A DNA stretch of 64,000 bases, taken from the NCBI GenBank assembly GCA_001603075.1, contig LVBB01000016.1:25018-89017 (forward strand), read 5' to 3'. Both the position numbers and the translations under genes were made by a program. The notes under the pieces were generated by a model, which saw only the letters and a program-made list of their open reading frames with translations, was not told the origin of the DNA and searched no databases. This document shows positions 1 to 7,997 of this stretch, in pieces (within the stretch, counting starts at the first letter, position 1; each line of letters begins with the position of its first letter). The DNA comes from Phycisphaerales bacterium Planc_01 (lineage in GTDB: Bacteria > Planctomycetota > Phycisphaerae > Sedimentisphaerales > Anaerobacaceae).

Positions 1-657
1 AAGGACCTTTCCTACGTCGCGATGCTTACGTTCGTGGTCATCGCAGCACTGGCGAATATGGGGGTCCAGACCGCCTCGTTCATCGCGGTGCTTGGTGCCG
101 CGGGCCTGGCCGTCGGCCTGGCACTTCAGGGCTCGCTGGCGAATTTCGCATCGGGTGTCCTGATGCTCATTTTCAAACCGATCCACGTCGGTGACTTCGT
201 CGAGGCCGGCGGGGCCAAGGGCACGGTCAAAGAGACGGGCATCTTCACCACAGTCCTGAGTTCGCCCGACAACGTGCGGATCATCATTCCGAACTCGCAG
301 GTCATGGGCAGCACCATCAGCAACTACACGGTCAACGGGACGCGGCGTGTGGACATGGTCGTCAGCATCTCCTATGGTGACGATTTGAAGAAGGCCAAGA
401 AGGTCATTGAGGACGTTCTGGCCAAGGACGAGCGGATCCTGCCCGACCCGGCGCCGGTCGTGGCCGTCTCGGCGCTGGCCGACAGCAGCGTGAACTTCGT
501 CGTCCGGCCCTGGGTCAAGTCCGCCGACTACTGGGGAACCTATTTTGATTTCACGGCCAACATCAAGACGGCACTGGAGGAGAACGGCCTGACCATACCG
601 TTCCCGCAGCGCGATGTGTACGTCAGGGAAGGCAAGCTCGCAGGCGCGGCTAAGTGA
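1..657 (+). CDS. MscS-family mechanosensitive channel (5' end cut by window)
   Basis: The reading frame is open from base 1, so the true start lies upstream and only the last 218 residues are visible. These cover the pore-lining helix rich in Ala and Gly (GLAVGLALQGSLANFASGV, residues about 37-55), followed by the beta domain (VGDFVEAGG, then VRIIIPNSQV) and the alpha/beta C-terminal domain typical of MscS. Such channels sit in the inner membrane and release osmolytes on hypo-osmotic shock. The visible part matches a minimal, MscS-size C-terminus with no added domain. Family assignment is firm; the substrate and the length of the membrane part cannot be judged here. Confidence 0.93.
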   Translation, partial: KDLSYVAMLTFVVIAALANMGVQTASFIAVLGAAGLAVGLALQGSLANFASGVLMLIFKPIHVGDFVEAGGAKGTVKETGIFTTVLSSPDNVRIIIPNSQVMGSTISNYTVNGTRRVDMVVSISYGDDLKKAKKVIEDVLAKDERILPDPAPVVAVSALADSSVNFVVRPWVKSADYWGTYFDFTANIKTALEENGLTIPFPQRDVYVREGKLAGAAK

Positions 658-740
658 TAGAATCGTGGGGAGAAACAACAGCCCGGGGGGCGAAGCGTTC
701 GACCTCTGTCCGGGCGGACCGATTGAAAGGAGGCCCGAGA

Positions 741-1769
741 ATGAATCGTTTCCTTGTATCAGCCGCATTGTGTCTTTGCCTGTTCGCCACCCTGGCACAG
801 GCCGACGAAGTCTACCTGCGGAACGGCGACCGGCTCACCGGCACGCTGGTCCGGCTTACCGACGGCAAGCTCGTCTTCAAGGCAGACGCCGCAGGTGAGG
901 TGACCGTCGCCCTGGCAGACGTCCTGACCTTCGGCACGGTAGCGCCCGTGGAGGTCCGCCTCAAAGATGGCACGGTCCTGAATCAGCCCGTCCTGGCCGC
1001 CGATGCAGGCACGTTCGCCATCGATACCGCCACGGCCCTGCGACCCCAGACCTTCCAACTGACGGACCTGGCCTCGATCAACCCCCCGGCCAAACCGCCG
1101 GTGAAGTGGACGGGAAGCGTCTCGGCCGGTTTCACCGCCACCAGCGGCAACACCTCGACCGAGGCCATCAACGCCAACATCAATGTCGCGCGGCGCAGCG
1201 AGAAGGACCGCACGACGGCCAGCGCCAACTACGGCAGAGGAAAGCAGGAAGACCCCGCCACCGGAGAAGACAGGACCACGGAAGACTGGTGGCGGGCCAA
1301 GGCCCAGTACGACTACTTCTTCTCGAGGAAGTTCTTCGGGTTCATCAACGGCAGCTACGAAAAGGACGCGATCGCCGATCTGGATCGACGCGTCGTGGTC
1401 GGTGGCGGTGCCGGTTACCAGTGGATCGAATCGGCGAGGACAAACTTCTCCACGACGGCCGGTCTCGCGTCGCTCTATGAGAAGTTCGACGGCGATACCG
1501 ACAGCAACAGCGAGCTGTCCGCCCAGGCCGGCTACAACTTCGACCACCAACTGAATGACAGCGTCAAGTTCCTCCACGACCTGACGTACTTCCCGGCCCT
1601 CGAGAAGTTCTCCGATTACTATCTGACCACCACAGCGGAGATTCGGGCCAGCCTGACCAAGAGCATGTTCGCCAGCTTCAAGACGATCTTCAACTATGAC
1701 GCCACACCGGCCACCGGCCGAAGCAGCACCGACGTCAAGTACATCTTCAGCGCCGGCATGACCTTTTAG
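741..1769 (+). CDS. DUF481 (YdiY-like) outer-membrane protein
   Basis: 342 residues. The start at 741 is preceded by a good ribosome site (GAAAGGAGG) and gives a clean signal peptide (MNRFLVSAALCLCLFATLAQA); an upstream in-frame ATG at 654 lacks both. Residues about 22-105 form a small beta domain (EVYLRNGDRLTGTLVRL) common in planctomycete exported proteins. The rest is a DUF481 beta-barrel-like region with alternating aromatic strands and a C-terminal phenylalanine (SAGMTF), as expected for outer-membrane insertion. DUF481 includes the salt-induced E. coli YdiY; the function is not established. The frame starts 83 bases after the MscS stop, so co-expression in an osmotic-stress unit is possible but not proven. 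Confidence 0.85.
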   Translation: MNRFLVSAALCLCLFATLAQADEVYLRNGDRLTGTLVRLTDGKLVFKADAAGEVTVALADVLTFGTVAPVEVRLKDGTVLNQPVLAADAGTFAIDTATALRPQTFQLTDLASINPPAKPPVKWTGSVSAGFTATSGNTSTEAINANINVARRSEKDRTTASANYGRGKQEDPATGEDRTTEDWWRAKAQYDYFFSRKFFGFINGSYEKDAIADLDRRVVVGGGAGYQWIESARTNFSTTAGLASLYEKFDGDTDSNSELSAQAGYNFDHQLNDSVKFLHDLTYFPALEKFSDYYLTTTAEIRASLTKSMFASFKTIFNYDATPATGRSSTDVKYIFSAGMTF

Positions 1770-1901
1770 AGGACCATGGAAGACCACGGGGCCGGTCGTA
1801 CGCTGGAGATTCCGGCCGGCCCCTGGCCCGACAGTATCTCCCATGGCCTTCCGGGCGACCTCGATGGTCCCCGAAGAATGGACATAGCGTCAAGTTGGCG
1901 G

Positions 1902-1930
1902 TTGACGGGACCGGTCCCGAACGCTATAGT
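1902..1930 (+). promoter_or_regulatory. sigma70-type promoter upstream of a structured RNA
   Basis: TTGACG at 1902-1907 and TATAGT at 1925-1930 are separated by exactly 17 bases, an almost ideal housekeeping promoter. Transcription would begin near 1937. No gene starts within 250 bases, so the transcript first reads the RNA region at about 1937-2156. Confidence 0.75.
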
Positions 1931-1936
1931 GCATGC

Positions 1937-2156
1937 AGGTGAACAGACCGTCTTTGAAGCAATAAGGTGAAAATGACAAGCGATCCGCCCAGAACCGTCT
2001 TTCGGCCGACCCGGAAAACAGCATCCGGTTCGCATAGCGCATCGGCAGGCGTATGCCGGTGGGTGATTTGCGCCTGCCCATTTTACGGGCGGCTCCTCTG
2101 ACGGTCGGCGATCCCTGTGCAGGTACAAGCCGGCCGCTAACGCCGGCTTTTTTTTT
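1937..2156 (+). ncRNA. candidate structured RNA or attenuator leader (family not recognised)
   Basis: This 220-base stretch lies between a strong promoter and an intrinsic terminator and has no convincing ORF. Exact complementary segments suggest a multibranched fold: 2005-2011 (GCCGACC) with 2103-2109 (GGTCGGC) as a closing stem; 2012-2015 (CGGA) with 2024-2027 (TCCG) as a small hairpin; 2044-2051 (GGCAGGCG) with 2071-2078 (CGCCTGCC) as a long hairpin; then the terminator hairpin. It does not match the signatures I know for SRP RNA, 6S, RNase P, tmRNA, cobalamin, TPP, SAM or fluoride RNAs. It may be a free small RNA or a riboswitch-like leader for the 38-codon ORF and rnk-like gene downstream. 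The RNA identity is inferred. Confidence 0.5.
2127..2156 (+). terminator. Rho-independent terminator
   Basis: AAGCCGGC (2127-2134) pairs perfectly with GCCGGCTT (2142-2149) around a 7-base loop and runs into an unbroken run of T to 2156. This is the cleanest intrinsic terminator in the window. It lies 35 bases before the ATG of a short ORF, a spacing typical of transcription attenuators. Confidence 0.85.
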
Positions 2157-2190
2157 GGATCCCCCGCGTGAAATGAGAAAGGAGGCCTTG

Positions 2191-2307
2191 ATGTCAACGA
2201 AGACGTTACCGATCTCTGTCCGGCCCGCCACGGGGCGAAGCTCACCTGCCGTGATGGTCGCATCATGTCACAAGAAGGCTCGGACGCTGGACTGGTCTTT
2301 CTTCTAA
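2191..2307 (+). CDS. 38-residue small protein or leader peptide
   Basis: The ATG at 2191 follows a near-perfect ribosome site (GAAAGGAGG, 5 bases upstream), the best evidence that this short frame is translated. The peptide starts MSTKTLPISVRP and ends KKARTLDWSFF; it has basic and aromatic residues, no membrane segment and no recognised family. It lies between the terminator at 2127-2156 and the rnk-like gene, and a hairpin at 2313-2329 follows its stop. It may be a leader peptide or a small independent protein. No homologue is recognised. Confidence 0.45.
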   Translation: MSTKTLPISVRPATGRSSPAVMVASCHKKARTLDWSFF

Positions 2308-2312
2308 GGTTC

Positions 2313-2329
2313 GCCGGATTGCTTCCGGC
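2313..2329 (+). other. hairpin before the rnk-like start
   Basis: GCCGGA (2313-2318) pairs perfectly with TCCGGC (2324-2329) around a 5-base loop, ending a few bases before the ribosome site (AAGGACGAGG) of the gene at 2347. It may modulate access to that site; it is not followed by a T tract, so it is not a terminator. Confidence 0.4.
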
Positions 2330-2346
2330 TTGTAAGGACGAGGATC

Positions 2347-3045
2347 ATGACTTCAGAAACATTGCATGAGATCATTACAGAGGCCATCGCCGATCGGCCC
2401 AGAGACGGCCGACATTACTACCATCTGTGCTGGTGGGGCGAGCGGCTCCGCTGTCTGCCGACGCAGCACACGCAGGAGAAGCACGAGATCTTCTTCATGG
2501 CCCAGGACGACGTCCTCGAGGCCGGGCTCTCGCAGCGACAGATCGACCTGATCGCAGAGCGCGTGCAGGCGTTCTGCAGCCGGCGGGGCATTCGGTTGAC
2601 GCGGGCGCGGCAGAAGCCGAAGGCGAAGACGCCGGCCGCCGCAGAAAGAGAACTTCAGATCACGGACTTTGACATGTCCCGCCTGCAAGCCTTCTTGAAC
2701 CAACTGGACGGCCACGACGCCTCCCGGCAGGCGGAGGCCGCCCAACTCCAGACGGTGCTGGCCAAGGCCAATGTCGTCCCCTCTCGCGACATTCCGGACG
2801 ACGTGGTCACGTTGAACTCGAAGGTCCGCTTGCTGGACGACCGGAGCAACGAATCCATGGTCCTGTCGCTCGTCTTTCCGGCCGACGGCACCTCGGACGG
2901 CGACATGGAGGAGGCAAACGTCTCGGTGTTGAGTCCAATGGGCGCCTCGCTGCTCGGCCGTCACGTGGGCGAGCGGATCGAAAAAAGCATCCGCGTGGAC
3001 GCGCTGCTGTATCAGCCGGAAGCCGCAGGCGATTACCACCTGTAG
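2347..3045 (+). CDS. Rnk-like protein with GreA/GreB C-terminal domain and long N-terminal extension
   Basis: 232 residues. The C-terminal half (about 100-232) matches Rnk, the nucleoside diphosphate kinase regulator, a relative of Gre factors: a short coiled segment (FDMSRLQAFLNQL), then PDDVVTLNSKVRLLDD, VSVLSPMGASLLGRHVGE and the family-typical ending YQPEAAGDYHL. Such proteins bind RNA polymerase near the secondary channel. Rnk of E. coli is about 136 residues, so roughly 95 residues here are extra; they contain HLCWWGERLRCLPTQ and a basic linker (RARQKPKAKTP) and match no domain I know. The ribosome site is AAGGACGAGG. The preceding RNA, small ORF and hairpin suggest unusual 5' regulation. 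Confidence 0.8.
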   Translation: MTSETLHEIITEAIADRPRDGRHYYHLCWWGERLRCLPTQHTQEKHEIFFMAQDDVLEAGLSQRQIDLIAERVQAFCSRRGIRLTRARQKPKAKTPAAAERELQITDFDMSRLQAFLNQLDGHDASRQAEAAQLQTVLAKANVVPSRDIPDDVVTLNSKVRLLDDRSNESMVLSLVFPADGTSDGDMEEANVSVLSPMGASLLGRHVGERIEKSIRVDALLYQPEAAGDYHL

Positions 3046-3079
3046 CCGTCGCGGCCGATCGAACCACACCCGCAACCGC

Positions 3080-3112
3080 CCGGTCCGGCGCAGAAACCCT
3101 GTGCCGGACCGG
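3080..3112. terminator. GC-rich hairpin between convergent genes
   Basis: CCGGTCCGGC (3080-3089) is perfectly complementary to GCCGGACCGG (3103-3112), with CAG/CTG extending the stem inward. It lies between the stops of the rnk-like gene and the convergent fucP-like gene and can act in both directions; there is no long T run, so terminator function is inferred from position and stem strength. Confidence 0.5.
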
Positions 3113-3160
3113 CGTCTGCCGGTCTCGGGCGGCCCTTGCCCCCGGTCCGCCCCAACACGG

Positions 3161-4504
3161 TCAATACGTGTGGCCGTGGACCTTCGACGTGCGGAAGCCG
3201 AAAACGGCGATGACCACGAAGCAGATCAGCGGCAACACGAAAGACGCCCGCGTGCTTGACAGGGTCATGAAGCCCAGGTTGAAGGCATCCATGTCCATGA
3301 TCCTGGCCTGGAGCGGCGGCATGACCGACCCGCCGCCGATGGCCATGATGAGCCCGGCCGCACCGAGCTTGGCGTCGTCCCCCAGTCCCTTCAAGGCAAT
3401 TCCGTAGATCGTCGGGAACATCAGCGACATGCACGCCGAGACACCGATCAGGCAGTACAGGCCAAGCATCCCCCGGATGAAAATCGTGCCCGCGACCAGC
3501 GTGCCGCCGGCGATCGCCAGTGTCATGAGCAACCCGCCCGGACTGACGTATCGCAGCAGAAACGTGCAGATGAACCGGCTGCTGACGAAGATGACCATCG
3601 CCACCATGTTGTAGCCTTGGGCCTTCTCTGCGGTCAGGCCCAGTTCGTTAACGCCGTATTGAATGATGAACGTCCAGACCATGATCTGAACGCCGACGTA
3701 GAAGGTCTGCGCCACGACGCCTTCGAGATACTTGCGATTGCGAAACAGACGTTTGAGGGTCGGACCCACGTTCAGCGACGTGTCGTCTTCGCCCTTGCTG
3801 CGGGGCAGGCGGGCGACGGCAAAAACCACCAGGGCCACCAGCACCACCAGTCCAAGGGCCATATATGGGCCGATGATGATATCAAGATCGTGCTGCCGGA
3901 TCGCGGCGAACTGCTCCGGCGAGGTCTGCTGGAGCGCACGCCGGGCCTCTTCACCGGTCGTGTCGAGCCGGGCCAGAATCAGGTTCTTGGCGACCAGCAT
4001 TCCCGTGAGCGATCCGATCGGATTGAAAGCCTGGGCGAAGTTCAGACGCTGCGTGGCCGTCTCCTCCGGGCCCATGGCCAGGACATACGGATTGGCGCTG
4101 GTTTCGAGGAAGGACAGGCCGCAGGTCATCACGAAATACGAGACCAGAAAGGCCCAGAAGGCCATCATCCAGCCCGACGGGATGAACAGCAGACAGCCGG
4201 TGGCATACAGCCCCAGGCCCACGAGGATGCCCGTCTTGTAGCTGAACCGCTTGATGAACAGGGCGGCCGGGATCGCCATCACGCAATAGCCGCCATAGAA
4301 GGCGAACTGAACCAATGCGCTTTCCGTGTAGCTCAGCAGCAGGATGTTCTTGAACGCCGCCACCATCGGATTGGTGATGTCGTTGGCGAAGCCCCACATG
4401 GCGAAGAGACTGGTCACCAGAACGAAGGCCCAGAGAATCTTCGGCGGAATCACCGGCGGTTTCTGCGTTGCGCCCTTGAGGTCGTCAGGTGAGGTCTCTG
4501 CCAT
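3161..4504 (-). CDS. fucP: FucP-type MFS sugar:H+ symporter (copy 1)
   Basis: 447 residues, 12 predicted membrane helices, the length of L-fucose:H+ symporters. Family features are the N-terminal WAFVLVTSLFAMWGFANDIT (FucP-type helix 1), the loop KRFSYKTGILVGLGLYATG after helix 3 and RLNFAQAFNPIGSLTGMLV in helix 5. FucP imports L-fucose, and relatives import glucose, galactose or other sugars, so the substrate is inferred. The start at 4504 (MAETSPDD) is preferred over an ATG 78 bases upstream because the paralogue starts with the same MAETS and both share CAGGGCGCAAC just before the ATG. A second transporter of the same family lies directly upstream in the same direction. Confidence 0.85.
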   Translation of the reverse strand: MAETSPDDLKGATQKPPVIPPKILWAFVLVTSLFAMWGFANDITNPMVAAFKNILLLSYTESALVQFAFYGGYCVMAIPAALFIKRFSYKTGILVGLGLYATGCLLFIPSGWMMAFWAFLVSYFVMTCGLSFLETSANPYVLAMGPEETATQRLNFAQAFNPIGSLTGMLVAKNLILARLDTTGEEARRALQQTSPEQFAAIRQHDLDIIIGPYMALGLVVLVALVVFAVARLPRSKGEDDTSLNVGPTLKRLFRNRKYLEGVVAQTFYVGVQIMVWTFIIQYGVNELGLTAEKAQGYNMVAMVIFVSSRFICTFLLRYVSPGGLLMTLAIAGGTLVAGTIFIRGMLGLYCLIGVSACMSLMFPTIYGIALKGLGDDAKLGAAGLIMAIGGGSVMPPLQARIMDMDAFNLGFMTLSSTRASFVLPLICFVVIAVFGFRTSKVHGHTY

Positions 4505-4623
4505 TGGTTGCGCCCTGTATTGAGATGAATCCTTCCGTTCTGTTCCGGCCCGGTCACGATACGAGCCCACAAAGATCGCCATAGAATGGCGGCCCGGGGC
4601 ACGAACGTCAAGGGGCGATCGGC

Positions 4624-6108
4624 TCAGCCGCGGGCTTCGGCCACAGGCTGGCGATGCTGGTGGATTCTACAAATGACGGCCCCGTAGAATCCCACGATGA
4701 GAAACGCGATGGCAGGAACCCAGTAGGCCACCTTGATGCTGCCAAACCCGTCCGAGACAGCGCCCTGAATCTGCGTCAGCACCGCCGCCCCGGCGATGGC
4801 CATCACCATGCCCGAGCCCCCCACCTTCGTGTCTTCCCCCAGCCCGGCGATGCCCAGGCCATAGATGGTCGGGAACATCAGCGACATGCAGAAGGAAATC
4901 ATCATCAGGGCATAGATGCCAACGAAACCGGTCGCATAGATCGTGATCAGACAGCAGGCTGCGGCGATGGCGGACAAGGCAGTCAGGAGGTTCCGAGGCT
5001 TGACGAAGTCCATGACGAGCGTACAGGTGAAGCGACCGATCACGAACAGAATCAGCGACATAATGTAATACGTTCCCCCGGCCTGCTCGGCCGTTCGTGG
5101 GAGCAGGGCATCGAGCCCGACCCATTCGCAGAGGTTGTAGAACCCGGCCGCAATCGGCTCCAAACTGCGCAACTTCGCGATGATGACCTCGGGCGCAGCG
5201 CCGTCTCCCAGGCTCGCGACGACCGCATCGAGGTCCATCTGGATCAGGACATATCGGATGATGTAGGACCATACCGCAATCTGCGCGCCGACGTAGAAGA
5301 ACTGGGCGATGACGCCCCAAACATAATTCTTGTTCCCGAAGAGCCGACCAAACGTGTTCTTCAGGTCCAGCCGCTTGTCATCCTCTTTGAGGTTGGGCAT
5401 CTTCGTCAGGTAGATCGCCAGGAACAGACCCGCCATGACCAATCCCATGACGAAGTAGGTCATGGTGACGGCGTGCAACTCTCCCCTCTGAATCGCCGCC
5501 AGTTCTTCCTGAGGAAGCGCCTGCCTCTGCTCGGCCGTCAGGACGTTGAGTTGAGAGAGCACGAAGACCTGGCTCACGACCACACCGGTGATCGCACCGA
5601 ACGGATTGAACGACTGAGCGAAGTTCAGACGTTGCGTGGCGGTCAGTTCCGAGCCGATCGCGCACACGTAGGAATTGGTGGCGGTCTCGAGAACCGAGAG
5701 TCCCGCGAAGAGGATCACCAGGGACACCAGAAACAGCATGAAACACAGATACATGCTCAGCCCGGCGGCCAGACCGGCCGGATAGATCAACATCGCACCG
5801 CCGGCGAACAGCCCAAGCCCAAGAAGCACGCCGGACTTGTAGGTGTATCTCTTGATAAACATGGCCCCGGGCAGGGCGAAGCAGCCGTAACCAAAGAAGT
5901 AGCAGGCCACCTGTATCCACGCCGTCCTCGAATCCGACAGGCTCATGATTCGCTTGAACGCCGCCAGCATGGTGTCGGTCATGTTGTTGGGTATCGCCCA
6001 CGCCAGGAACAGCGAGCTCAGCAGGATAAATGGCCATACAATTCCATGCGGAATCACGCGCGCTTTCCGCGTCGAACCGCCCACGCTGGGAGAAGACGTT
6101 TCTGCCAT
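4624..6108 (-). CDS. FucP-type MFS sugar:H+ symporter (copy 2)
   Basis: 494 residues, 12 helices, clearly related to the gene at 3161-4504 (shared KRxTYKSGVLLGLGL, RLNFAQSFNPFGAITG and the second-half SLMFPTIYGLGIAGLGEDTK). It has an extra loop of about 45 residues in the second half (IQMDLDAVVASLGDGAAPE...). It ends RIHQHRQPVAEARG. The start at 6108 (MAETSSPS) matches the paralogue's start. The two genes are 119 bases apart on the same strand, each with its own similar upstream block, so they look like diverged tandem duplicates transporting different sugars rather than one operon. Substrate not determined. Confidence 0.83.
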   Translation of the reverse strand: MAETSSPSVGGSTRKARVIPHGIVWPFILLSSLFLAWAIPNNMTDTMLAAFKRIMSLSDSRTAWIQVACYFFGYGCFALPGAMFIKRYTYKSGVLLGLGLFAGGAMLIYPAGLAAGLSMYLCFMLFLVSLVILFAGLSVLETATNSYVCAIGSELTATQRLNFAQSFNPFGAITGVVVSQVFVLSQLNVLTAEQRQALPQEELAAIQRGELHAVTMTYFVMGLVMAGLFLAIYLTKMPNLKEDDKRLDLKNTFGRLFGNKNYVWGVIAQFFYVGAQIAVWSYIIRYVLIQMDLDAVVASLGDGAAPEVIIAKLRSLEPIAAGFYNLCEWVGLDALLPRTAEQAGGTYYIMSLILFVIGRFTCTLVMDFVKPRNLLTALSAIAAACCLITIYATGFVGIYALMMISFCMSLMFPTIYGLGIAGLGEDTKVGGSGMVMAIAGAAVLTQIQGAVSDGFGSIKVAYWVPAIAFLIVGFYGAVICRIHQHRQPVAEARG

Positions 6109-6279
6109 AGTTGCGCCCTGTGTGTAGAGGAACACTTCCCTTTCTGTCCGAGCGCTCCCGACTCGAACGGCATCGGGACCGGCTCACGATGAACGCTATA
6201 GGATGACGTCGCGTGCCGCCAGCGTCAAGGTTCTTTGGCTTCACGAACCATTATTCTGTCGCGACGGCGGGTGACAGAG

Positions 6280-6307
6280 TTGACGGCCCGGCCGCAGGCG
6301 ATACGAT
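6280..6307 (+). promoter_or_regulatory. possible sigma70 promoter
   Basis: TTGACG (6280-6285) and TACGAT (6302-6307) are spaced by 16 bases, 70 bases before the ATG at 6378. The -10 is weak, so this is a tentative call. Confidence 0.3.
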
Positions 6308-6377
6308 GGAAGCCCAAGACGCCGGGTCAGACAGAACCGGACAATATCGAGTTCACACACGATAAGGAGAGTCTGCC

Positions 6378-7835
6378 ATGCCGCGATCCGTTTCACGAAG
6401 AGAATTCCTGGGTGCCGGGGCCGTCGGCCTGTTGTCGGTCAAGGGTCTGCCCTCTTCGGCCGCCCTTGCCGCCTCCGCGCCGCAGAGCGAGTTGCCCTTC
6501 AAGATATCTCTGGCCCAGTGGTCGCTGAACCAGGGCCTGTTCGGCCGGGCCGAGCCGAAGATCGACAACCTCGATTTCGCCCGCATCGCGCGCGAGCTGG
6601 GCATCGATGGGCTCGAATACGTCAACCAGTTCTTCATGGACAAGGCCAGGGACCGCAGCTATCTGGCCGAGATGAAGAAACGCGCCGACGACTACGGCTG
6701 CGAATCGGTCCTGATCATGTGCGACAACGAGGGCAACCTCGGCGATCCCGACGAGGCGAAGCGCCTCCAGGCCGTCGAGAACCATGTCAAATGGCTCGAA
6801 GCCGCCAAATTTCTCGGATGTCACTCCATCCGGGTCAACGCCTACTCGCAGGGCAGCTTCGAAGAGCAGCAGAAGCTCGTCGCCGACGGCTTGGGTCGGC
6901 TCTGCCGGCGCGGCGCCGAATACGGGCTCAACGTGGTCGTCGAGAATCACGGCGGCCTGTCCTCCAACGGCAAGTGGCTCGCCGGCGTGATGGAACTCGT
7001 GGACCTGCCCAACTGCGGGACGCTGCCGGACTTCGGCAACTTCGGCGACTACGATCGCTACCTCGGCGTCGAGGAACTCATGCCCTACGCCAAGGGCGTC
7101 AGCGCCAAGGCGACGCAGTTCGACGACCAGGGCAACGACCCGAACACCGATTTCTTCCGCATGATGCGCATCGTCCGCGACGCCGGCTATCGGGGCTACG
7201 TCGGCATCGAGTCCGGCGGCCGCCGGATGACCGAGATCGAGGCCGTCCAGGCGACCCGACGCTTGCTCCAGCGGGTCTTCGACCAGCAGCGGCGTACGGA
7301 GCCCATCTTCAACGGCGTCGATCTCGACGGCTGGACGAAGATCGCCGGCGGGCAGTGGACCGTCGAGGATGGTGCGCTCGTCGGCCGCAACGGACAGGAC
7401 TGGACCACCGATCCGGGGAAGACCGGCTCGTGGCTGCAATACAAATGGCCCGTCCGCGACTTCCGGCTGGAGCTGCAATACAACATGAGCGAACGAGGCA
7501 ACAGCGGCGTCTTCTTCCGCTCGGCAACGGAGAAGAACCCCGCCTTCACCGGCTATGAGATGCAGATCACCAATTACAGCGGCACGCCGAACAAGGGCGG
7601 TTCGCCCGGCGCCCTGTACGACGTGATCGCGCCGAGCCGGCACGCTGCACGACCGGCCGGCCAGTGGAACGCCGTCACCATCACCGCCCAGGGCCCGCGC
7701 ATCGCCATCGACATGAATGGCCAGCGGATCGTGGATGCCGAGTTGGACCGGTCGATGCACGGCTACATCGGCCTGCAAAACCACGACGACCGAACCACTA
7801 TCCGATTCCGCAACATCCGCCTGGAGGTGCTGTAA
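6378..7835 (+). CDS. Tat-exported fusion of TIM-barrel sugar isomerase/epimerase-like domain with DUF1080
   Basis: 485 residues. The N-terminus carries a Tat signal ([15 protein letters not shown]). Residues about 40-300 form an AP-endonuclease-2-like TIM barrel (sugar phosphate isomerase/epimerase superfamily) with likely metal ligands in [17 protein letters not shown] and YVGIESGG. Residues about 310-485 are a DUF1080 (3-keto-disaccharide hydrolase-like) jelly-roll: [45 protein letters not shown]. In gut Bacteroides, TIM-barrel and DUF1080 proteins act as successive enzymes of a 3-keto-glycoside cleavage pathway; here both are on one exported chain. Activity on a 3-keto sugar is inferred. 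A ribosome site (AAGGAGA) precedes the ATG. Confidence 0.87.
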   Translation: MPRSVSRREFLGAGAVGLLSVKGLPSSAALAASAPQSELPFKISLAQWSLNQGLFGRAEPKIDNLDFARIARELGIDGLEYVNQFFMDKARDRSYLAEMKKRADDYGCESVLIMCDNEGNLGDPDEAKRLQAVENHVKWLEAAKFLGCHSIRVNAYSQGSFEEQQKLVADGLGRLCRRGAEYGLNVVVENHGGLSSNGKWLAGVMELVDLPNCGTLPDFGNFGDYDRYLGVEELMPYAKGVSAKATQFDDQGNDPNTDFFRMMRIVRDAGYRGYVGIESGGRRMTEIEAVQATRRLLQRVFDQQRRTEPIFNGVDLDGWTKIAGGQWTVEDGALVGRNGQDWTTDPGKTGSWLQYKWPVRDFRLELQYNMSERGNSGVFFRSATEKNPAFTGYEMQITNYSGTPNKGGSPGALYDVIAPSRHAARPAGQWNAVTITAQGPRIAIDMNGQRIVDAELDRSMHGYIGLQNHDDRTTIRFRNIRLEVL

Positions 7836-7838
7836 CAC

Positions 7839-7860
7839 GGGGGCGAATCTCCATTCGTCC
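7839..7860. repeat. diverged copy of the dispersed palindrome
   Basis: GGGGGCGAATCTCCATTCGTCC lies just after the stop of the TIM-barrel/DUF1080 gene (7835). The arms GGCGAAT/ATTCGtC are conserved with the family; the centre differs. Confidence 0.5.
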
Positions 7861-7884
7861 GCGCATCGGGCCTTGCTGTGACTC

Positions 7885-7913
7885 TTGAATTGCGGCCTTC
7901 TTCCTGCTATACT
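7885..7913 (+). promoter_or_regulatory. sigma70 promoter of the GLUG-repeat gene
   Basis: TTGAAT (7885-7890) and TATACT (7908-7913) are 17 bases apart. The predicted start of transcription is near 7920, leaving a 78-base leader before the ATG at 7998. Confidence 0.65.
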
Positions 7914-7997
7914 GAGGTGTAGTGGCCGGAGGTGTATGGGCGAGCCGGCCGAATGTGGGCTTGGTCCGGGTTCGGGCCGAGAGGAGGACGACAACAC

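Noticed and set aside
1937..2156. SRP RNA, 6S or RNase P in the structured region
   Set aside because: The conserved loop of SRP (GGAAG...AGCAG), the RNase P core motifs and the 6S central bubble layout are not visible.
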